Shown here: positions 39,589 to 48,736 of the stretch, in pieces | How positions within the stretch are numbered: position 1 is the stretch's first letter | Layout of the letters: every line of letters starts with the position of its first letter | Origin: Oscillospiraceae bacterium | Lineage (GTDB): Bacteria; Bacillota; Clostridia; Oscillospirales; Ruminococcaceae | Reading direction: 5' to 3' | Length of the DNA: 64,000 nt | NCBI GenBank assembly: GCA_017513135.1 | Contig: JAFWDH010000022.1 | Coordinates: forward strand, 1 to 64,000 | Made by a program: the position numbers and the translations under genes | Notes under the pieces: generated by a model | Told to the model about the DNA's origin: nothing | What the model saw: the letters and a program-made list of their open reading frames with translations, nothing else | The model's database searches: none

Positions 39589-40502
39589 CAGTTCTGTATC
39601 CTGCTCCCGACTGAGAAACGCTTACCTCTGGCCCACTCAACTCCGGTCATCCTGCGGCTTCCTTCCGGGATGACATCGCCTATCTGAACGCTTCCCTCCG
39701 ATGCGGCGATAACGAGAGGAGAAAGCGACACTATCTCCCCGGGTTCTCCCTTCATTTCACTGAGTGAAGCAGAGCATACTTTTATGCGTTTGCCGTCATG
39801 CGTAAAACTTGCGACAGGCCAGATGGACAGGCCCCTTATCAGATTGACAATGTCCGATGCGCTCTTCCCGAACGAGAACTCTCCCTCTGATTTCTCTATG
39901 GGAGGCGCAAAGGTTGCCTGACTGCCGTCCTGCGGCGTCCTGACAGCCCTACCTTCCGCTATGTCTCTGATAACACGGCAGAAAAACGGACCTCCTACCT
40001 CTCCCATCTTCAGGAAGAGAGCATCAGCGTCCATATCCCCGACAGGGATCTCGACCGTATCGATGATATCGCCTGAATCCATATTCGCGTCCATCATGAT
40101 AGCGGTAGCGCCTGTGACCGTCTCCCCGGCCATGATGGCTCTCTGGATCGGCGCTGCCCCGCGGTATTTCGGCAGGAGCGAACCGTGTAGATTGATACAT
40201 CCCAGCCTCGGAATATCCAGGACCTCCTGAGGAAGGATCCTTCCGTATGCTACGACTGCTATCAGGTCGGGATCGAGCTCTCTGATCACCTGAGCCGCTT
40301 TGCCGTTTTTGAATCCCTTAGGCTGGAATACCGGGATGCCGAGTTCCTCTGCGAGCAGTTTGACAGGAGGCGCAGTCAGCACCTGCTTTCTTCCTACCGG
40401 CTTATCCGGCTGGCAGAAAACACCGCACACTTCGAATTCTTCACTGAGAGCCCTGAGTACATCGGCAGCGAGTTCAGGCGTCCCCATAAACACTATCCGC
40501 AT
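39588..40502 (-). CDS. fmt: Methionyl-tRNA formyltransferase
   Basis: Predicted 304 aa. Formylates initiator Met-tRNA with 10-formyl-THF. Motifs: RIVFMGTPELAADVLRAL, VFCQPDKPVGRKQ, and the catalytic NLHGSLLPKYRGAAPIQRAI with VTGATAIMMDANMDSGDII. C-terminal OB-like domain present. One-base overlaps link it to def and rsmB. Confidence 0.96.
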   Translation of the reverse strand: MRIVFMGTPELAADVLRALSEEFEVCGVFCQPDKPVGRKQVLTAPPVKLLAEELGIPVFQPKGFKNGKAAQVIRELDPDLIAVVAYGRILPQEVLDIPRLGCINLHGSLLPKYRGAAPIQRAIMAGETVTGATAIMMDANMDSGDIIDTVEIPVGDMDADALFLKMGEVGGPFFCRVIRDIAEGRAVRTPQDGSQATFAPPIEKSEGEFSFGKSASDIVNLIRGLSIWPVASFTHDGKRIKVCSASLSEMKGEPGEIVSLSPLVIAASEGSVQIGDVIPEGSRRMTGVEWARGKRFSVGSRIQN

Positions 40503-40999
40503 CAGTCTTCGTTCTCCTCGCTGAGCATCTCCTCCAGCTGTTCTTCAGTAAACAGCTGATCTGTGAGGTCAACAAACAGCGTACCGTCCAGATGGTCGGT
40601 CTCATGACATGCAGCGCGAGCCGCCATATCCTCGAGATTATACGTCACCGCGTTTCCGTTGCGGTCCTGCGCCTTTACGATCACCTTCTGCGGGCGTTCG
40701 ACATATCCGCGCTCATCCGGTACCGACAGGCATCCTTCATACGCGCCGACGGTCTCCTGTGATTTTGCAGCAATCACGGGGTTGACCAGTTCCAGGTACT
40801 CACCGTCATTGTTGACGACTATCACCACGCGGCGCAGTACCCCTACCTGCGGTGCTGCGATTCCCAGGCCGTTGGCATCGACCAGAGTCTCGATCATGTC
40901 ATCTATCAGAGTATGAAGCCTTTCATTGAATTCAGTGACCGGCCTGCTTTTCTTCCGAAGCTGGGGGTCTCCGATCTTTAGTATGTTTCTAAGTGCCAT
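40502..40999 (-). CDS. def: Peptide deformylase
   Basis: Predicted 165 aa. The three metalloprotease motifs are present: GLGIAAPQVG, EGCLSVPDERG with the metal cysteine, and ACHETDHLDGTLF, an HExxH site. It removes formyl groups from new proteins and complements fmt next door. The acidic C-terminal tail (EEMLSEENED) is slightly long. Confidence 0.96.
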   Translation of the reverse strand: MALRNILKIGDPQLRKKSRPVTEFNERLHTLIDDMIETLVDANGLGIAAPQVGVLRRVVIVVNNDGEYLELVNPVIAAKSQETVGAYEGCLSVPDERGYVERPQKVIVKAQDRNGNAVTYNLEDMAARAACHETDHLDGTLFVDLTDQLFTEEQLEEMLSEENED

Positions 41000-41015
41000 A
41001 TCTTTATCTCCTGTA

Positions 41016-43256
41016 TCAAGAATCTGATTCGTTGGTTATATCGACATATATCCGTGTCCTGTCTGAGGGAAACTGCTCCTTGTAATCGGTCAGGCACTTT
41101 GACAGACAGTCTCTGAATGCCCTGTCTCCCCTGCTCTTTATCAGGATCCTCCACCTGTAAACTCCGTTTACAAGCACCACTCTCAGCGGTGAAGGGTTCA
41201 TTATCCTCACCGGAACAGACGGATTCTCACTGAATACACCGGTCATCGTTTTCTGAAATCGGAATGCTGAAGCTCTTGCGTCGTTTTCCTTTTTGGAAGA
41301 GAAGATCACTGAACACATAGAGCAGAACGGCGGGTACAGATGGGCCTTTCTGAGTATGATCTCACTTTCGTAGAACTTCCTGTACTCCTGTTCAGCCGCA
41401 AGCCGGATTATGTTGTTCTCGGGATCCACTGTCTGGATGACAGCTTCACCCGCATCTGAACCTCTTCCGCTCCTTCCGACCACCTGAGTCAGCATATCGA
41501 AGGTGCGCTCGTATGCCCTGTAGCTGGGCATCAGCAGCATCGAGTCGACGCTCAGTACGCCGGCCAAAGTGACATTAGGAAAATCCAGCCCTTTGGCGAT
41601 CATCTGGGTACCGATCATTATATCGTATTTCCCGCTCTCGAAATCCTCAAGCGCCTTTCTCAGAGACCCTTTTCGGGAGGTGGAATCAAGGTCTATTCTG
41701 AGCACCCGCGCGTCCGGGAACAGCGTATTGAGCTCCTCCTCCACGCGCTGTGTCCCTATTCCGGTATGCCTCAGTTCACCTCCGCAGCTGGGACATTTCG
41801 TCACTTCCCTGATGATCCTGTTGCAGTAGTGACATCTGTGCGTACCGTCGCTCTTATGCCACACCATGGGCATAGAGCAGCTGTCGCACATAACGATCTT
41901 CTTGCAGTCCCTGCAAATGGTGACCGTCCGGTATCCCCTTCTGTTCAGAAGAAGGATGCACTGCTGGCCTGATTCCAGACGTTCGCGGATCTTCTCATAG
42001 AGAAGGCTGCCGATACAGCCCGAATTGCCTTCTATCAGTTCTTCGCGCATATCAGACACTGTCACTTTCGGAAGCGGCATATCATTGAACCGCTCATCCA
42101 GCGACACCAGCCTGTACTGTCCGCTCACTGCTTTGTAATACGACTCCACAGAAGGAGTCGCAGAACCGAGGACCAGTCCTGCTGTATGATCTGAAGCCCT
42201 CTTAAGCGCTACGGACACAGCCTTGAAACGCGGAGCCTGATCTGAATTGTAAGAGCCTTCCTGTTCCTCATCTATTATGATCAGCCCTATGCTCGGAAGA
42301 GGCGCAAACACTGCGGACCTGGTTCCGACGACGATGTCATAATCGCCGTTGCGGATCTTTTTCCACTGCACGGTCCTTTCTGTGTCAGAAAGAGCGCTGT
42401 GTATGATCCCGACTCTGCTTCCGAATCTGTTTCTGAGGCGTGAGATCATCTGGGTAGCAAGTGCTATCTCGGGCACCAGAAGTATCGCGCCTTTACCTTC
42501 ACTGACGACGTCCTCTATAAGCTTCAGATATATGACGGTCTTTCCGCTGGAAGTGACCCCGTAAAAAAGCACCGTGGAAGCGCCGCCGGTATTCTCAGAC
42601 AATGCATCTTTAATTTCTGAATAAGCTTTCTGCTGACCGCGGCTCAGTTCAGGAAGTCTGTAGCCGGGATCCGCAGCTGCCTGATCGGGATCCTCATCTT
42701 TCAGCGCGCTGGACCTGACAAGCGCTCCGGAACGGACCATCCTGTTTATCGTCTCTCTTGACGCCCCTGTGATCTCCCTGATCTCAGAGAAGGTCATAGG
42801 CCGATCTGCCTCTGAGAATATCTCCTTCTGCCTGGGCGTCAGCTTCTCCGTATCAAAGCCGTCAGCAGCGCAGTAAACAGTCTCAAGATGCGCGTCGCTC
42901 AGCTGAACGATATGCTCAAAATCACCGTCAGGAACAAGACGGATATTCTTCGGGAGCACCGTTTTGACAGCATCGTAATATGTACAGAAAGTCGTCTCCT
43001 TCAGGAACCTTATGAGGCTGACCATCTCCTGCGTAATGACAGGCTCTCCCTGTTCCGAGTCGATTATCTCCTTGAATGACCGGTCACCATCACAGTTCCC
43101 CAGAACGATACCCATCCTCTTTGAGTTGCCAAACGGAACAAGGACTCTGGAGCCGATCTTCACAGATCCTTCGAGACTCTCGGGGACGTTGTAAGAGTAT
43201 AACTTGTCAAATTGAAAAGCGGCACTGTCCACCGCTACCTGAACACCGGTAAACAA
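41016..43256 (-). CDS. priA: PriA, replication restart helicase
   Basis: Predicted 746 aa starting at TTG, seven bases after TTGGAGG. N-terminal DNA 3'-end binding domain, winged helix, then superfamily 2 helicase: GVTSSGKTVIYLKL (Walker A), LVPEIALATQM, IVVGTRSAVFAPLP, IDEEQEGSYNSDQAP, LGSATPSVESY. A zinc module with four Cys pairs (CRDCKKIVMCDSC, CHYCNRI, CPSCGG) sits in the helicase core. It reloads the replisome at stalled forks. First gene of the priA-rsgA series. Confidence 0.96.
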   Translation of the reverse strand: MFTGVQVAVDSAAFQFDKLYSYNVPESLEGSVKIGSRVLVPFGNSKRMGIVLGNCDGDRSFKEIIDSEQGEPVITQEMVSLIRFLKETTFCTYYDAVKTVLPKNIRLVPDGDFEHIVQLSDAHLETVYCAADGFDTEKLTPRQKEIFSEADRPMTFSEIREITGASRETINRMVRSGALVRSSALKDEDPDQAAADPGYRLPELSRGQQKAYSEIKDALSENTGGASTVLFYGVTSSGKTVIYLKLIEDVVSEGKGAILLVPEIALATQMISRLRNRFGSRVGIIHSALSDTERTVQWKKIRNGDYDIVVGTRSAVFAPLPSIGLIIIDEEQEGSYNSDQAPRFKAVSVALKRASDHTAGLVLGSATPSVESYYKAVSGQYRLVSLDERFNDMPLPKVTVSDMREELIEGNSGCIGSLLYEKIRERLESGQQCILLLNRRGYRTVTICRDCKKIVMCDSCSMPMVWHKSDGTHRCHYCNRIIREVTKCPSCGGELRHTGIGTQRVEEELNTLFPDARVLRIDLDSTSRKGSLRKALEDFESGKYDIMIGTQMIAKGLDFPNVTLAGVLSVDSMLLMPSYRAYERTFDMLTQVVGRSGRGSDAGEAVIQTVDPENNIIRLAAEQEYRKFYESEIILRKAHLYPPFCSMCSVIFSSKKENDARASAFRFQKTMTGVFSENPSVPVRIMNPSPLRVVLVNGVYRWRILIKSRGDRAFRDCLSKCLTDYKEQFPSDRTRIYVDITNESDS

Positions 43257-43344
43257 AGCGCCACCTCCAATAATAGTCTTCCGGCCAAAGCTTTTCCGGG
43301 AACCGGATCCGGAGCTTCAGTATGCAGAATACTGATCGGCTGTA

Positions 43345-43533
43345 TCAGTCTTTGACTTTGAATTTATGAGCGCCGAACTCATCTATAGCAAGGTTGACTG
43401 GCTTATCATCCAGCGATTTGCCTTCTTCCTCAGACTTTTTGACGATATCCCTGGCACGTTTGGCGATCGCGATCACCAGGCTGTACGCGCTGTCTGTTTC
43501 TGAAAGCAGTTGTCCTATTGCGGGTTTCAGCAT
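43345..43533 (-). CDS. rpoZ: RNA polymerase omega subunit
   Basis: Predicted 62 aa, short but typical for Clostridia: MLKPAIGQLLSETDSAYSLV, then AIAKRARDIVKKSEEEGKSL and KPVNLAIDEF. Helps assemble the beta' subunit. Overlaps the gmk stop by seven bases. Confidence 0.88.
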   Translation of the reverse strand: MLKPAIGQLLSETDSAYSLVIAIAKRARDIVKKSEEEGKSLDDKPVNLAIDEFGAHKFKVKD

Positions 43534-44141
43534 CCTATTTCCTCCGGTATATCTGTATTTTGATTAAGTGATTCAGGTTCTGCCAGTTCCCAGGCTCTTA
43601 TCGCTTCAAGACACTCATGTGCGCACTCATCGATATCCCTGTTGACTACGACTCTGTCATACTGGCTTGCGAACAGCATCTCATCCTCGGCTATCTTAAG
43701 TCTGGCTTCCATGGCTTCCCTATCGACACCGCCGCGCTGTACGAGCCGTCTTCTGAGCTCCTTCAGGGAAGGCGGCATCAGGAAGAGGAGCATGGCTCCG
43801 GGATAGAACTTCTTTACATTGCTGCCGCCGTGCACATCGATAATGAGCACAACGGTCGTGCCGTCCTCAAGGTATCTGTTAATGGTCTCACGCGATGTAC
43901 CGTAATAATTCCCGGCGTACTCGTTATATTCGAGCATCACACCGTTAATGATATTGTCAAGAAACCTCTCTCTGGTGACGAAATGATAATTCACACCGTC
44001 TGTCTCACCGGGTCGGGGGGCTCTGGTAGTGTAAGAGACATTTACGGCAATGGACGGATCAAGTTCCCTGATCCTTCTCAGGACCGTGTCCTTTCCGCAG
44101 CCTGACGGACCTGAGATCACTATCAGTTTTCTCTCATCCAT
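43527..44141 (-). CDS. gmk: Guanylate kinase
   Basis: Predicted 204 aa. Phosphorylates GMP to GDP with ATP. P loop ISGPSGCGKDTVLRRI, GMP-binding VSYTTRAPRPGETDGVNYHF, EYNEYAGNYYGTSRETI, and IDVHGGSNVKKFYP (usually DVQG). Conserved yicC-remA-gmk-rpoZ order. Confidence 0.96.
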   Translation of the reverse strand: MDERKLIVISGPSGCGKDTVLRRIRELDPSIAVNVSYTTRAPRPGETDGVNYHFVTRERFLDNIINGVMLEYNEYAGNYYGTSRETINRYLEDGTTVVLIIDVHGGSNVKKFYPGAMLLFLMPPSLKELRRRLVQRGGVDREAMEARLKIAEDEMLFASQYDRVVVNRDIDECAHECLEAIRAWELAEPESLNQNTDIPEEIGC

Positions 44142-44147
44142 CCCGAC

Positions 44148-44393
44148 TCAATCCTCATCCTCATCGTTAAGTCTTCCCGCAACGGTCTCCGGCTGGACAG
44201 CTGAGAGAATCACATGGTCCGAATCAGTGATAATAACGGCCCTCGTCCTCCTGCCGTAAGTCGCATCAATAAGCGACCCCTTCTCCTTTGCCTCCTGGAC
44301 GATCCTTTTGATCGGAGCTGATTCGGGGCTTACTATCGCAACTATCCTGGAAGTGGAGACCACATTGCCGAATCCGATGTTGAGTAGTTTCAT
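44148..44393 (-). CDS. remA: RemA/DUF370-family DNA-binding protein
   Basis: Predicted 81 aa: [40 protein letters not shown] and [20 protein letters not shown]. In Bacillus subtilis RemA forms rings that bind DNA and activate biofilm matrix and osmoprotection genes; the role in Clostridia is less studied. The basic RRTR stretch is the DNA-binding site in that model. Confidence 0.92.
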   Translation of the reverse strand: MKLLNIGFGNVVSTSRIVAIVSPESAPIKRIVQEAKEKGSLIDATYGRRTRAVIITDSDHVILSAVQPETVAGRLNDEDED

Positions 44394-44403
44394 GGCAGAA
44401 TCC

Positions 44404-45282
44404 TTATTCTATGTTCTGAATCTGTTCCCTGATCTTTTCCACTTCGCTCTTGAGATCCACAACGTATCCTGTGATCTCCAGATCTGAAGCCTTGGAACCG
44501 ATCGTATTGATCTCACGGTTTATTTCCTGGACAAGGAAATCAAGTTTTCTTCCGACAGGGCCACCGGAAGCAACTATCTCCCTGAACTGCCCTATATGGG
44601 AGCGGAGTCTCACCGTTTCCTCATCAACAGCAGTGCGGTCGGCATATATCGCCGCCTCCTCGAGTATCCTCTTCTCATCAATATCAGTGCTTCCGAGGAT
44701 ATCCGTGAGCCGGTCGTACAGTTTCTTTCTGTACGCTTCGACTCTGGGTTCCGATGTTTCTTCCACCTTTCCTACGAGCTCCTCGACTCTGTCTATCTTG
44801 CCAAGGACATCTTCAGACATGCGTTTGCCTTCAGCAGCCCTCATGGAATTGAAGTTATCAGCGGCGGAAAGGAGCACCTGTCTGATGTCGGCCCAGACCT
44901 TCTCCTCATCCGGTACTTCTCTGGTCACGACAAAGACATCGGAAAACCTTGCGAGCATATTGGCATTGATCTCAGTATGTGTTCCAAGCTCGGCATCTAT
45001 CTTTTTCAGTGCGTCATAATACCCTCTGGCAGCTGAGATGTTCGGTTCGATCTCAACATTCTCGCCCTGAGGTTTCTGATAAGAGATGAAAACGTCGATC
45101 TTTCCGCGGTTGACCTTCTTAAGGACTTCTGTCTTGACCTTATCCTCACAGTAAGAAAGGCTGCGGGGAAGCTTTACGGATACATCCGCAAATCTGTTGT
45201 TGACTGAACGGATCTCGACCGTAATGTCGGAATCGTCAATATGCATTATCGAACGGCCGTAGCCGGTCATACTCATGACCAT
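44404..45282 (-). CDS. yicC: YicC/YloC-family endoribonuclease
   Basis: Predicted 292 aa. Four ATG codons are close together; 45282 is chosen because GGAG lies nine bases before it. Opens [20 protein letters not shown] then [18 protein letters not shown]; the C terminus contains [22 protein letters not shown] and the family end [16 protein letters not shown]. Members are RNases that cut structured or small RNAs. First gene of the yicC-remA-gmk-rpoZ operon. Confidence 0.93.
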   Translation of the reverse strand: MVMSMTGYGRSIMHIDDSDITVEIRSVNNRFADVSVKLPRSLSYCEDKVKTEVLKKVNRGKIDVFISYQKPQGENVEIEPNISAARGYYDALKKIDAELGTHTEINANMLARFSDVFVVTREVPDEEKVWADIRQVLLSAADNFNSMRAAEGKRMSEDVLGKIDRVEELVGKVEETSEPRVEAYRKKLYDRLTDILGSTDIDEKRILEEAAIYADRTAVDEETVRLRSHIGQFREIVASGGPVGRKLDFLVQEINREINTIGSKASDLEITGYVVDLKSEVEKIREQIQNIE

Positions 45283-45316
45283 GTCACTGAGCTCCATTTC
45301 TTAGTGCTGAATATAT

Positions 45317-45346
45317 ATTGTAGCCTCTGGGTAAACAAAGTGTCAA
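45317..45346 (-). promoter_or_regulatory. Promoter of the yicC operon
   Basis: Minus strand TTGACA (45346-45341), 18-base spacer, TACAAT (45322-45317), 35 bases before yicC. Confidence 0.8.
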
Positions 45347-45402
45347 CCAAACGCGCATCGGCTCATATGGCATAACGATGATCATATTCGGTTTCTGAAA
45401 AT

Positions 45403-45431
45403 CAGCGGGCTGGATCACAGCCCGCTGAATC
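45403..45431 (-). terminator. Terminator of the carboxyltransferase operon
   Basis: CAGCGGGCTG/CAGCCCGCTG stem around GATCA (45403-45427), followed on the minus strand by ATTTTCAG. Ten bases after the stop of the 5S-like gene. Confidence 0.82.
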
Positions 45432-45436
45432 TATCA

Positions 45437-46834
45437 TCAGATATGAAGTGTTTTGTTGTTTTTATCGAGATGATCAGCATCTATGCCGAGTTCCTTGTCG
45501 CGTCTTTTCTCGAAGAACTTGGTCGCGACCTGCGGGAACTGAGCGTAGCTGAGGACATCCTCATCGCTCTTCGCATACTGCTTGCACTCTTCACGGAGCT
45601 TGTCCATCTCAGGTTCAAGCAGATCGGCGGGACGGCATGTGATGGGTTCCTGATCTCCGATTATGCTCTTTCTGAACTCAGGATCGATCGGGGCAGGTGT
45701 CTTTCCGTACTCTCCCCTCACCAGGCCTTTGAATTCCTTGGTGACCATGCTGTATCTCTTCCCGTTGATCACGTTAAGCACAGCCTGTGTACCGACGATC
45801 TGGGACGTCGGAGTGACGAGCGGAGGATATCCTGCGTCTTCACGCACGCGCGGTACCTCAGCAAGCACCTCATCAAGCAGGTCTTCCTTACCGGCTTCCT
45901 TAAGCTGGTTAAGAAGGTTGGAGAGCATTCCGCCGGGGACCTGGTAAAGAAGGGTGTTGGCATCGACGCCGAGCACCTTATGGCTCAGGCGGCCGTTATC
46001 AACATATTTCTGTCTGAGAGTCGCAAAGTATTCCCTGACCTCATTGAGCTTGTGGAGATCAAGGCCGGTATCGTACTCAGTACCCTGAAGAGCTGCGACC
46101 AGCGACTCGGTAGCCATATGTGATGTACCCATCGCAAGAGGTGAAATGACGGTGTCGATAATATCAGCGCCGGCTTCAACACCCTTGAGTATGGACATCG
46201 AGGCAAGTCCCGATGTGTAGTGTGAATGGATATCTACGGGGATGCTGACCGTCTCTTTGAGCTTCTTCACGAGGTCGTAGCAGGCATAAGGGGTCAGGAG
46301 CCCGGCCATATCCTTGATGCATATGGAGTCAGCTCCCATGTTTTCGAGTTCTTTCGCATAATTGGCGAAGTACTCGTTGTCATGCACCGAGCTGATCGTG
46401 TAGGAAATGGCAGCCTGGACATGCGCGCCTTCCTTCTTTGCCGCATTGATGGAGGCTTCAAGGTTGCGCGGGTCATTCAGAGCATCAAATATACGCATGA
46501 TATCGATACCGTTTGCGACTATCTTCTGTACAAAATAGGCAACGACATCGTCAGCATAGTGCCTGTATCCGAGCATGTTCTGGCCACGGAACAGCATCTG
46601 CATCTTTGTATGGGGCATTTCTTTCTTGATGCGTCTCAGCCTCTCCCAGGGATCCTCATCAAGGAATCTGAGACATGTGTCGAACGTAGCTCCGCCCCAC
46701 ATCTCGACAGCGTTGTATCCGACCTCATCCATGGTAGACAGGATCGGGAGCATCTCATCAAGGGTCATTCTGGTAGCGATCAGTGACTGGTGAGCGTCAC
46801 GAAGCACCAATTCGTTGATTTTTACTTTAGCCAT
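45437..46834 (-). CDS. Pyruvate/oxaloacetate carboxyltransferase (OadA/transcarboxylase 5S type)
   Basis: Predicted 465 aa, starting at MAKVKINELVLRD. The TIM-barrel carboxyltransferase is complete: LRDAHQSLIATRMT with metal and catalytic residues, MWGGATFDTCLRFLDEDPW, LFRGQNMLGYRHYADDVV, FDALNDPRNL, IKDMAGLLTPY with the carbamylated-lysine region, and DIHSHYTSGLAS with the HxH pair. There is no C-terminal biotin domain; a separate carrier gene follows upstream (46848-47237). The enzyme moves carboxyl between biotin and pyruvate. This size and architecture match the 5S transcarboxylase subunit as well as free OadA. Confidence 0.9.
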   Translation of the reverse strand: MAKVKINELVLRDAHQSLIATRMTLDEMLPILSTMDEVGYNAVEMWGGATFDTCLRFLDEDPWERLRRIKKEMPHTKMQMLFRGQNMLGYRHYADDVVAYFVQKIVANGIDIMRIFDALNDPRNLEASINAAKKEGAHVQAAISYTISSVHDNEYFANYAKELENMGADSICIKDMAGLLTPYACYDLVKKLKETVSIPVDIHSHYTSGLASMSILKGVEAGADIIDTVISPLAMGTSHMATESLVAALQGTEYDTGLDLHKLNEVREYFATLRQKYVDNGRLSHKVLGVDANTLLYQVPGGMLSNLLNQLKEAGKEDLLDEVLAEVPRVREDAGYPPLVTPTSQIVGTQAVLNVINGKRYSMVTKEFKGLVRGEYGKTPAPIDPEFRKSIIGDQEPITCRPADLLEPEMDKLREECKQYAKSDEDVLSYAQFPQVATKFFEKRRDKELGIDADHLDKNNKTLHI

Positions 46835-46847
46835 CTGCAATTTCCCC

Positions 46848-47237
46848 TTAACCGATCACAACGAGGGTGTCGCCGGCATTGACCATATCGCCCTTAGCAA
46901 CACCGATCCCGGTAATGGTTCCGTTCTGGGCAGCCACTATATCGTTCTCCATCTTCATCGATTCAAGAACGATGAGCCTGTCTCCGACCTTGACTGTGTC
47001 TCCGACCGCCACGCACACATCGACTATACTGCCGGGCATCGGCGCACCGACCTTGGTTCCGTCAGCCGGAAGGCTTGTCTTGGTCTCTGCCGGTGCAGCA
47101 GCGGGAGCGGGTGCGGCGGCAGGAGCCGGAGCTGCGGCTACGGGAGCGACAGCAACAGGAGCCGATGCGGATACGCCGGCTTCTTCTACGGCAACATCAT
47201 AAGTGACACCGTTAACAGTTATATTAAAACGCTTCAT
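46848..47237 (-). CDS. Biotin carboxyl carrier protein
   Basis: Predicted 129 aa. An N-terminal strand region (KRFNITVNGVTYDVAVEEAG), a flexible Ala/Pro linker of repeated PAPAAA units (about 30-50), then the biotinyl domain with the lysine in VLESMKMENDIVAAQ. The last two residues are usual for decarboxylase-type carriers. It shuttles CO2 between the two neighbouring carboxyltransferases. Corresponds to the 1.3S subunit or MmdC/OadA biotin domain. Confidence 0.92.
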   Translation of the reverse strand: MKRFNITVNGVTYDVAVEEAGVSASAPVAVAPVAAAPAPAAAPAPAAAPAETKTSLPADGTKVGAPMPGSIVDVCVAVGDTVKVGDRLIVLESMKMENDIVAAQNGTITGIGVAKGDMVNAGDTLVVIG

Positions 47238-47255
47238 CTTTTCGTTCCTCCGATA

Positions 47256-48578
47256 TTAGTAAGGCATATTGCCGTGTTTTCTTGAATTGTTTCTGACGCG
47301 CTTGGAAGCCAGCATATCGAGTGCGTCCGCGACAGCTTTGCGTGTTGCTTCCGGAGCGATGACCTTATCGATGATCCCGCTCTCAAAAGCCTTCTCAGCA
47401 GACTCTTCTTCTGCAGCATACTGAACTGCCAGTTTTTCGATATCACTGTCTTTTTCGATCCTGTCGGGCCACATCACTGCTACAGATGCTTTAGGTGTGA
47501 GCTCGCCGATCACAGCGCTGTTCCAAGCCAGGCACATATCCGCAGCGGAGTATCTTCCGCAGAGGACTGAGAAAAGGGAACCTATTGCACTGCCGGTCAC
47601 TACAGCGACCTTGACAGTGGTAGCCTGAGATATCACATGTGACAGAAGGGCTGCGTTCCTTATACCGCCGTTCATATCATTGTCAGACGAAACAAGGAAA
47701 CCTTCGCTGTTGATGAAAGTTACTACCGGGACAGAGAAAGCATCACAGAACTGGACCAGCCGCGCTATCTTGAGGCTGTCGTTCCTGCATACACGGCCGT
47801 CAATCGAGACGATCCCGACCGGGCTTCCGACTACTGTAGCGAGATATACCTTTGAAGACTTTCCTTTTCCGGAAAACAGCTCGATCTCACTGCCTGCGTC
47901 GACCGTGCCGAGCACTGCATCCTCCGCAGCAGTCTTTTCAGGTTCTGCGAAATCGCAGAACGGAGGCACCTCAAGATTGTTGCTCGGGAGCATCCCGACT
48001 ACCTGTCTGGTTTTTGCGAAGAGTGCTTCTTCACCGTCACAGACTATGGCAGCAGCAGAGGCTTTCTGCGCAAACTCCGCTGAACCGGCGATCTTTCTTG
48101 CATCTGTATCGGATAAATCATTAAAGGGAGCTGTGAGGAAGAATTCCGCATTGCTCTCCATGAGACATATGTCTGCCAGAGAAGCGCAAACAGATTCGAA
48201 TCCGCCGCATGTGCCGGCGACAACGGAGACCTGAGGAACCACTCCGGACACTGCCGAGCAGCGGCCAAGCAGTTCAGCGCACGCATCGAGAGTCAGTCCG
48301 CCTCCCTGCAGATCGACGCCCTTGCTGTCATAGACCGCGACGACAGGAGACCCTGTCTTCTCAGCAAGGTTATAGACTTTGGACAGTTTTGCTGCCGTGG
48401 CATTGCTGAATGCACCGCAACCGCCCTCTACATACGCAAATACTGCGGTACCGTAAACGGTGCCGTGAGCTATCCTCGCACCCGTGTCTGCAGAACCGTC
48501 GAGAAGTTCATATTCCCCGTCATCGAACAGGAGCGAGAGACGCTTTAAGGCGTCCAGTTTTTGCTGTTTATCAGCCAT
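47256..48578 (-). CDS. Divergent acyl-CoA carboxyltransferase subunit (12S/MmdA-like)
   Basis: Predicted 440 aa, shorter than the usual 510-530 of this family. Crotonase-fold features remain: VVAVYDSKGVDLQGGGLTLD, GTCGGFESVCASLADICLM, VTFINSEGFLVSSDND, KVAVVTGSAIGSLFSVLCG, and a C-terminal RNNSRKHGNMPY like the KKHGNIPL end of MmdA. The N-terminal domain is reduced and the oxyanion-loop residues are altered. By family it should move carboxyl from a methylmalonyl-type CoA to biotin; the substrate is uncertain. First gene of the operon. Confidence 0.82.
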   Translation of the reverse strand: MADKQQKLDALKRLSLLFDDGEYELLDGSADTGARIAHGTVYGTAVFAYVEGGCGAFSNATAAKLSKVYNLAEKTGSPVVAVYDSKGVDLQGGGLTLDACAELLGRCSAVSGVVPQVSVVAGTCGGFESVCASLADICLMESNAEFFLTAPFNDLSDTDARKIAGSAEFAQKASAAAIVCDGEEALFAKTRQVVGMLPSNNLEVPPFCDFAEPEKTAAEDAVLGTVDAGSEIELFSGKGKSSKVYLATVVGSPVGIVSIDGRVCRNDSLKIARLVQFCDAFSVPVVTFINSEGFLVSSDNDMNGGIRNAALLSHVISQATTVKVAVVTGSAIGSLFSVLCGRYSAADMCLAWNSAVIGELTPKASVAVMWPDRIEKDSDIEKLAVQYAAEEESAEKAFESGIIDKVIAPEATRKAVADALDMLASKRVRNNSRKHGNMPY

Positions 48579-48627
48579 TAATTTACCCCTCTTTCATAGC
48601 TCTCTTTAGAAAACCAAAATTATCTCT

Positions 48628-48656
48628 ACTATACATTAACTGCTGTTTTATTTCAA
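48628..48656 (-). promoter_or_regulatory. Promoter of the carboxyltransferase operon
   Basis: Minus strand TTGAAA (48656-48651), exact 17-base spacer, TATAGT (48633-48628), 50 bases before the gene at 48578. The divergent glucosidase gene has a TATAAT at 48709-48714 without a clear -35. Confidence 0.7.
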
Positions 48657-48736
48657 CAGAAATAAAAGGTCATCAGGATATAGTCCGCAAAACGATGTTA
48701 TACTTATTTATAATCTGAAACCGGACGGTCATAGCG

